This document shows positions 59,242 to 64,000 of a stretch of DNA of 64,000 nt, in pieces. The position numbers and the translations under genes were made by a program. The notes below the pieces were generated by a model. That model did not search any database. It saw only the letters and a list, made by a program, of their open reading frames with translations, and was not told the origin of the DNA. Source of the DNA: Flaccisagitta enflata (Eukaryota; Chaetognatha; Sagittoidea; Aphragmophora); contig OZ231126.1 in NCBI GenBank assembly GCA_965153355.1, positions 71,424,001-71,488,000 of the forward strand, written 5' to 3'. Position 1 is the first letter of the stretch; every line of letters starts with the position of its first letter.

Positions 59242-59639
59242 GTAACAAGAATGCCTACAAGCCAAACAAACGGACGAACAGACGGAGGACGGACCGACGG
59301 AAAACGCGACTACAAGTTCTCGGAAATTGAAATCAACATTAAAATTCAACAATCTTTATCATCTTTTAAAAACAATGGGATCAAGCTAATTCAGCGTTGA
59401 ATTGTCAAAGTCTCGAAATTGTTTATTGATGAATCGAATATCGAGCAAGGAAAATTGTACATGTGCAAACTTTAATTGAGGTAACAGCATGCGCAGACTG
59501 ACTCCTCTATAACTTTCACCACTCAGCTTGTGAGTCCACCTTCACCCGTACGACTGATGAAGCATAGTACAAAAAACATGCTATTTCAAGTGATTTTTTT
59601 TCTGAATGTTCTTTTCCTCTTTGCTATTTCCTCTCGCAG
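59242..59639 (+). other. Gene B intron 5
   Basis: Starts with a family A-like fragment (acaaacggacgaacagacgg, gaccgacggaaaacgcgact) right at the donor; then unique sequence to a pyrimidine-rich acceptor tttcctctcgcag. Confidence 0.6.
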
Positions 59640-59974
59640 CTTGCAAAGCGAATCCTCACATGTGGCATTTTAGTCAATTAAAAACGTCGCCGATGACTTC
59701 GATACTCGTCAACGGTGTGCAGCAACAACAGCATCATCATCATCATCATCATCATAATCGTCATCCTCATCATCACCACTCTCAACATCAACATCAGCAG
59801 CAACAGCAGCAACAACACAACTGCGAAGGCTGCAGCATCATGCTCAAGTCGACGGTGGCGCCGGATTACGGCGACGCCCGCGGCGGCGGCCCTGACTGCC
59901 GCTGCGTCGACACTTCGCTCAGCGCCAGGACCAACACTCAATATCATCAAGTTCATCGACTACAACATTGCGAG
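59640..59974 (+). CDS. Gene B exon 6: His/Gln-rich cytoplasmic segment
   Basis: 335-bp exon, acceptor cctctcgcag|ct, donor ttgcgag|gtttgg (weak), phase 1 in and phase 0 out. It reads CKANPHMWHFSQLKTSPMTS, ILVNGVQQQQ, an eight-His run, NRHPHHHHSQHQHQ, a Gln run, HNCEGCSIMLKSTVAPDYGD, ARGGGPDCRCVDTSLSARTN and TQYHQVHRLQHCE. The His and Gln runs are (CAT)n and (CAG/CAA)n expansions. CEGC and CRC pairs with the His run suggest possible metal binding, but no domain is recognised. (GA)n begins just after the donor. Confidence 0.68.
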
Positions 59975-59977
59975 GTT

Positions 59978-60038
<61 letters not shown>
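59978..60038. repeat. (GA)n microsatellite directly after a splice donor
   Basis: About 30 GA units beginning a few bases downstream of the exon 6 donor, then GACA units. Confidence 0.9.
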
Positions 60039-60051
<13 letters not shown>

Positions 60052-60268
60052 GAATTACAAACATGCCGACAGATTTGAATTTGACAAATTTGACTAACAA
60101 ATTGCTAAATAAGCAGCGGGAACTGGAAATCAAAGAAAAAAAATTGGTGGCAGTTTATTTGTTTCGTTTTTGTTTCTTATTGTTTTTTTTTACTTACTCT
60201 TGATCTATTTTCGCAAATTCCGCCCTAAATTATTCTGTTGATTATAAACTACAAAAAATTGACACAGA

Positions 60269-60747
60269 CACAGTGGGCCTTAATTGGATATGAGTTCAAA
60301 AACATCATTAGGATTTATGTGTTTTGAATTTTTGATTCAAGATTCATGTTTCTGATAAAATTTCCAATCATTGGATAGGTCGCACTATATAGTTTTATCA
60401 AAGGACATAATTTTCATTTTCTATTCCACCGTTACAAATAAAGTAACGGTGGCCTAAAACATGAAAATCTTATTTTTTCATGCAACTTTATAGTGTGACC
60501 TATCAAATGATTGGAAATTTTACCAGAATTATGAAACTTGAATCAGAATTTCAAAATCGATGTATCCTTCAGATCTATATGTAAATTTAAGGGAAAATTG
60601 ATACTTTCTAATGAATTTTACAAAAAATTTCAAGGGAAATTTTTCTTAAGAGTCAACATCAATTCTCCATTATAAATTGTACCTACTTATACAAGTCACT
60701 ACTATCGGGGATTTTTTCAAACTCATATCCAATTAAGGCCCACTGTG
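60269..60747. mobile_element. Fold-back element related to 52559-53181
   Basis: Ends CACAGTGGGCCTTAATTGGA and the exact inverse over 27 bp or more (tccaattaaggcccactgtg). The centre has gataggtcgcactatatag, a CGTTAC/GTAACG inverted pair, and tagtgtgacctatcaaatga, shared with the fold-back at 52559. Its right end lies about 40-60 bases before the acceptor of gene B exon 7. Confidence 0.82.
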
Positions 60748-60807
60748 CAGTAGTGCATGAATCAAAAATTCAATACGATTGTGCAGCATGTCATATCTTT
60801 TTTAAAG

Positions 60808-61108
60808 GACGTGGCGTCGATGTCGCCAAACATGTCGAATCACGTTGTGTCGACGATGTCAGAGGCGTCTCACGGCGCCGGTCACTCGGCGACGCTAAAT
60901 CACGGCGGCGTCGGTGTCGGAGGCGTCGGCGATGGATTAGGCACGCTCGTCTTTACTTCTTCCGGGGTAATGCCGGGAGGCGGCGTCGGGTTAACGAGTC
61001 GCGACCTGCGCGACGACGCCGCGCTGACAGGAGATATCAGAGACGACGCCACGCTGGAACTCCAACCGAGACGCGACGCAGACAAATCCAACATCAATTA
61101 CTCTCGAG
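60808..61108 (+). CDS. Gene B exon 7: Gly/Val/Asp-rich cytoplasmic segment
   Basis: Acceptor tatcttttttaaag|gac (an alternative is tgtgcag| at 60786, both phase 0), donor tctcgag|gtgacg, phase 0 in and phase 1 out. It reads DVASMSPNMSNHVVSTMSEA, SHGAGHSATLNHGGVGVGGV, GDGLGTLVFTSSGVMPGGGV, GLTSRDLRDDAALTGDIRDD and ATLELQPRRDADKSNINYSR. Low complexity with two acidic-basic RDD repeats; no known domain. With the earlier acceptor seven residues (HVISFLK) would be added. Confidence 0.65.
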
Positions 61109-61164
61109 GTGACGATTAGGAATGGGGAGATTGCGTGGAGAATTCGATTTATCATGAGAGTTCT

Positions 61165-61275
61165 TTTTTGGGGCGACAAAGCCCCTCTATAACTGGCTGT
61201 GTCCGTCGGTCGGTCCGTAACGCATTCGTTCGACGATCTACACGTCGCACCTCTTTGGTCTACTTCGCTTCGTTT
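61165..61275. mobile_element. Repeat fragment interrupted by a MITE
   Basis: gcgacaaagcccctctataa ctggctgtgtccgtcggtcg, GGTCC core, tacacgtcgcacctctttgg, tctacttcgcttcgttt: resembles the family A start with a related text at 44436-44500. It continues after the MITE (61860, cttccgtcgtcgattggctg). Confidence 0.5.
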
Positions 61276-61277
61276 TA

Positions 61278-61857
61278 ACACCTCTCACAAAATTAAGCGA
61301 ACTGGGATCAGAACATGTCCATATTTGCTTTTTCAAAGTCCAGGTTAATGACAATTTCAAAAAATGTCATTCCCATGAGGGTTCTACAAAAAAACTTTAA
61401 ATCATGTCATTTAAAAGCTGTAAATAGCTTCATCAAATGAAATCATGCAAATTTTAGGTTTGTTTAGCTCCAAATTTGTCGCTAGAACCATTCTGTTTGA
61501 CATGGGATTTTCTGCAGCTGTCACTGACTGTATCTTGGTACTGTTGATTCATTTTTGTCTGTTAGTGATACAAGAACCTGAAAATGATGTTTTCTTGCCT
61601 TTTCCTGGGTAAATCTTAAGAAGGTTTATGTTGTCACATCATCAAAAATTTCCTCGTCAAAATCTGTCAAAATCTTTCGCTGGATTTTTGGCATAACACT
61701 TTCCGAGAGCCACACACTTTCTTGGGTGCACAATTTTTGCCTGGCTTGCAAAAATACTATATTTTAGCTACCTTTGTGTCAAATTTCAGCCCACTGAATG
61801 CATTATTTCTATCAATTTTGATCATTTTGCCAGTTCGTTTAATTATGTGAGAGGTGT
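61278..61857. mobile_element. TA-flanked MITE nested in another repeat
   Basis: Ends ACACCTCTCACAAAATTAAG and inverse (CGTTTAATTATGTGAGAGGTGT) with TA at 61276-61277 and 61858-61859. 580 bp, no ORF. The TA duplication and size match Tc1/mariner MITEs. Confidence 0.78.
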
Positions 61858-61960
61858 TATCTTCCGTCGTCGATTGGCTGATATTTTGCCATATGCTTGA
61901 TCGTAAGAGGCGATGGCGTAGCTAGGTTAACGGCCTGCTAACCATGAAAATTTTAACCAA

Positions 61961-62098
61961 TCCCGCACCAGAGGGTAGATTCCAGGCCTGAGAGGGCGGA
62001 TTTCAGGACTGAGAGGGCCTGGGTAGACTAAAGGACAAACGCAAAAGTCCCCCTGTGTTCTACAGGACTCTGTCCCTTTTTGGGTCGCTGCTCAGAAA
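61961..62098. mobile_element. Family B element, right half
   Basis: Two 21-bp-type units (ccaggcctgagagggcggat), then gtccccctgtgttctacagg, actctgtccctttttgggtc gctgc: a truncated family B copy. Confidence 0.68.
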
Positions 62099-62209
62099 GC
62101 AAGGCAATAATTCATATAAAGGTGAAGAAGCAAGGCAACAATTTATCTTACGAAGTGAAAAATTTGAAATCTTTCATTCATTCATTCAATCAGTGATAAA
62201 GATAGACTC

Positions 62210-62790
62210 TCCAAGACGCACTTCCACGCATGTCATTCAACACCTCAACAATCTCAGCATTTTTATTGGCAGCATCTGCTTCTGGTGAATCAGCATTCGG
62301 AATTGCAATGTCCCTCTGACGTTAAATTGAGCGATTTGGCGAGCATTGAGGGAAGGATAGTCATGTTCATGCAAATTTCAGTGCGTCTTTTCAAACCATA
62401 TCGAGTTGCAAGCATTCACTTAACCATAGGGAAAGCTAAACAATCTTTAAGTTTTGTCTTGAAAGCAGAAAAAGATGGAGACGAGCTTAATCAGATGAGA
62501 AAGGAGGGGAGCTTCAACACCTCCTAATTTTGATACCGAGGTCCAAAACTTTACCAATGGCGTTGAAGCATTTGTGTCTCCCAAGGAAGTGTGCGGTAGT
62601 CAATCACATTCAGATTTGATGGATGGAACCAAGAGCTTGGAAATTGTGACCACCCAAAATGTTTTGTGGGTCAACGCTGGATAGATTTTTGAGGGTTTTC
62701 ACATGGTCAGGCAGACGTGCTAGAATTTGGAGAGCAATTTCAAAGAGGAAGTCACTAAGACGTCCATGGGCAGTGATTTAAACTCAGGAC
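62210..62790 (-). pseudogene. Decayed coding sequence of an unidentified element, minus strand
   Basis: The minus strand from 62781 to 62618 reads ITAHGRLSDFLFEIALQILA, RLPDHVKTLKNLSSVDPQNI, LGGHNFQALGSIHQI then a stop. Further on, in shifted frames, come VIDYRTLPWETQMLQRHW and, near 62285-62210, AIPNADSPEADAANKNAEIV, EVLNDMRGSASW. Composition is that of real protein but the frame is broken repeatedly. It lies in gene B intron 7, antisense to the gene. No family recognised. Confidence 0.4.
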
Positions 62791-63447
62791 ATCCTTTTTA
62801 TCAAAATGACTGAAAAAACGGAAAATATCAATTGTTGCTAACAAAGCTATTTAATAACCAAAACTATCTGGACAAAATCTCGTTCAATAACTAGATTAAT
62901 GGCTGGTATCCAAATCATTTTTTTTTTTAAATCTAAAGTACTTTAATTACTATCCAGATCTAGCTAACTTGGGGACACAGTTTCACCTACCAAGAGATGT
63001 TCTCGTGTTTCTTATAAAAATTGCTTATTTGAGCGAGACTAAAGTCTAAGAGTGCAGATACCTTTATATCTCTGATAGTCCCAAATAAATTTTGAATAAA
63101 TTTAGAAAAAGATTTCTAGCTTAATATGCTGGATGATAGTGATGGCATTGCGATTACCATTTTGCATTAAAATTTTTGCAACAACTGAAGCGACACAGCT
63201 GTTAACTACAATATGCAATTATTTTTTTGTCATCCTAGTGTTGTGATCTTTTTTTGTCAACGCCAACAGCTGGCGCCTGCCGACGACCAAAAAACAGAAT
63301 CGTCAGTTATTTTTGAAATCATATACATTAAAATACATAAGCGGGTGAGATCTTGGGTGAGATCTTGGTTGCAATTTCGAACAGATATTCATACGTGTGT
63401 ACACAGTCATTGACGAGATATCCACCCCCCCCGCCCATCATCAACAG
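62791..63447 (+). other. Gene B intron 7, right part
   Basis: AT-rich unique sequence ending in cccgcccatcatcaacag. No further exon recognised. Confidence 0.5.
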
Positions 63448-63627
63448 GTTGTCAAGATGGAATCTCAAGTACTTCTCATTTGCTGAGCAGTTTGACCAAT
63501 CAGGGTCGCTCTAGCTCAAGCTCTACCGCTTCGTCCGTCAGTCCGACTCCGCCTCTCGTTGGAGTCGGCAAAAAGAAAAAATCCACGGGAAGCGACACTT
63601 TCCACAGACACAGTTCTCATCCACATG
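63448..63627 (+). CDS. Gene B exon 8: Ser-rich, basic cytoplasmic segment
   Basis: 180-bp exon, acceptor catcatcaacag|gt, donor ccacatg|gtaagt, phase 1 in and phase 1 out. It reads CQDGISSTSHLLSSLTNQGR, a Ser run, TASSVSPTPPLVGVGKKKKS and TGSDTFHRHSSHPH. An internal acceptor-like ctgagcag gives the wrong phase, which decides the start. KKKK and Ser/Pro motifs could be phosphorylation or sorting signals, but none is specific. The gene continues past the window. Confidence 0.7.
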
Positions 63628-64000
63628 GTAAGTCTACAAGGTGTCAAATGAACAGCCTTGTCATTGTCAAGCGAATTTAAGAGAAGTAAGATAAGATCAT
63701 TAGTTGTTTGTCGAGCAGTAGTACAAATACTGCATATACTGCAAATAGTGCAAATACTGCTCAATGCTCATCATTCATTGCACATTGTCATTGTCGGCAA
63801 AGGGAATTATGGATGGACAAAGTGGGTGACTATTCGAATGTCTGCAAAGTGTCATTCTCATGGCCCGGTTCAGATGCTAGATGGTTGAACCAATGCAATC
63901 ATAAGAGAAATCAGAAGCCACTCTTTCAGTTATTTCAATTCCCGCAATAATAGTCAGAAAATAAGTATCTAACCTGAACGAACAAAAAACCACTAACAGT
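63628..64000 (+). other. Start of gene B intron 8
   Basis: Unique sequence after the exon 8 donor with a short tacaaatactgcatatactg/caaatagtg repeat at 63720-63765. No exon seen before the window ends. Confidence 0.5.

Overview
The window is eukaryotic, almost certainly from an invertebrate metazoan, judging by GT-AG introns, very long repeat-filled introns, Ig and WH2 domains, Tc1/mariner-, pogo- and hAT-like elements, and a patch of degenerate TTAGGG repeats. The sequence alone does not give a species. Real coding sequence is about 2.8 kb of the 64 kb; the remainder is introns, microsatellites, minisatellites, transposon remnants and one large satellite array. Most long ORFs are translations of microsatellites (Arg-Glu, Leu-Ser, Gln, Asn, Val, Thr-His runs) and are not genes.

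Two split genes on the + strand were rebuilt by hand from acceptor/donor pairs with matching codon phases. Gene A (1-6555, nine exons, both ends missing, about 390 residues seen) encodes a Ser/Pro/Gly-rich protein with polyproline tracts, four successive WH2 actin-binding motifs and a Gln-rich tail. Its 3' part is cut off by a 33-N assembly gap and a satellite array; a weak candidate last exon lies at 27331-27385. Gene B (38457-63627, eight exons, both ends missing, about 550 residues seen) encodes a single-pass membrane protein: an Ig-like domain split over three exons, a 24-residue transmembrane helix, a Cys cluster just inside the membrane, and a long low-complexity tail with His/Gln, Gly and Ser runs. 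The Ig domain lies after the WH2 repeats in map order and phases do not join, so the two are treated as separate genes.

Between them, 6892-22837 is a head-to-tail array of a ~970-bp satellite (about 16.4 copies). From 22.8 to 38.4 kb the DNA holds two Tc1/mariner-like remnants, several members of two repeat families with structured ends, and microsatellites. Family A elements (about 18 copies across the window) have a terminal hairpin whose stem changes between copies with compensating changes, a matching subterminal inverted motif at the other end, and a (GTCC/GTCG)n core; this resembles Helentron-associated elements. Family B elements have long inverted ends around a 20-21 bp minisatellite that differs between copies. 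Gene B introns also contain fold-back elements, a hAT-like MITE with a clear 8-bp target duplication, TA-flanked MITEs, a 22-bp GGCGCC minisatellite, and very long GA, GT, AT and TTTTC tracts.

Two patterns link repeats to genes. (CT)n microsatellites sit directly upstream of several acceptors and appear to serve as the polypyrimidine tract. At two exons the 3' end plus its splice donor has been tandemly duplicated into the intron (twofold in gene A, six copies plus a partial in gene B).
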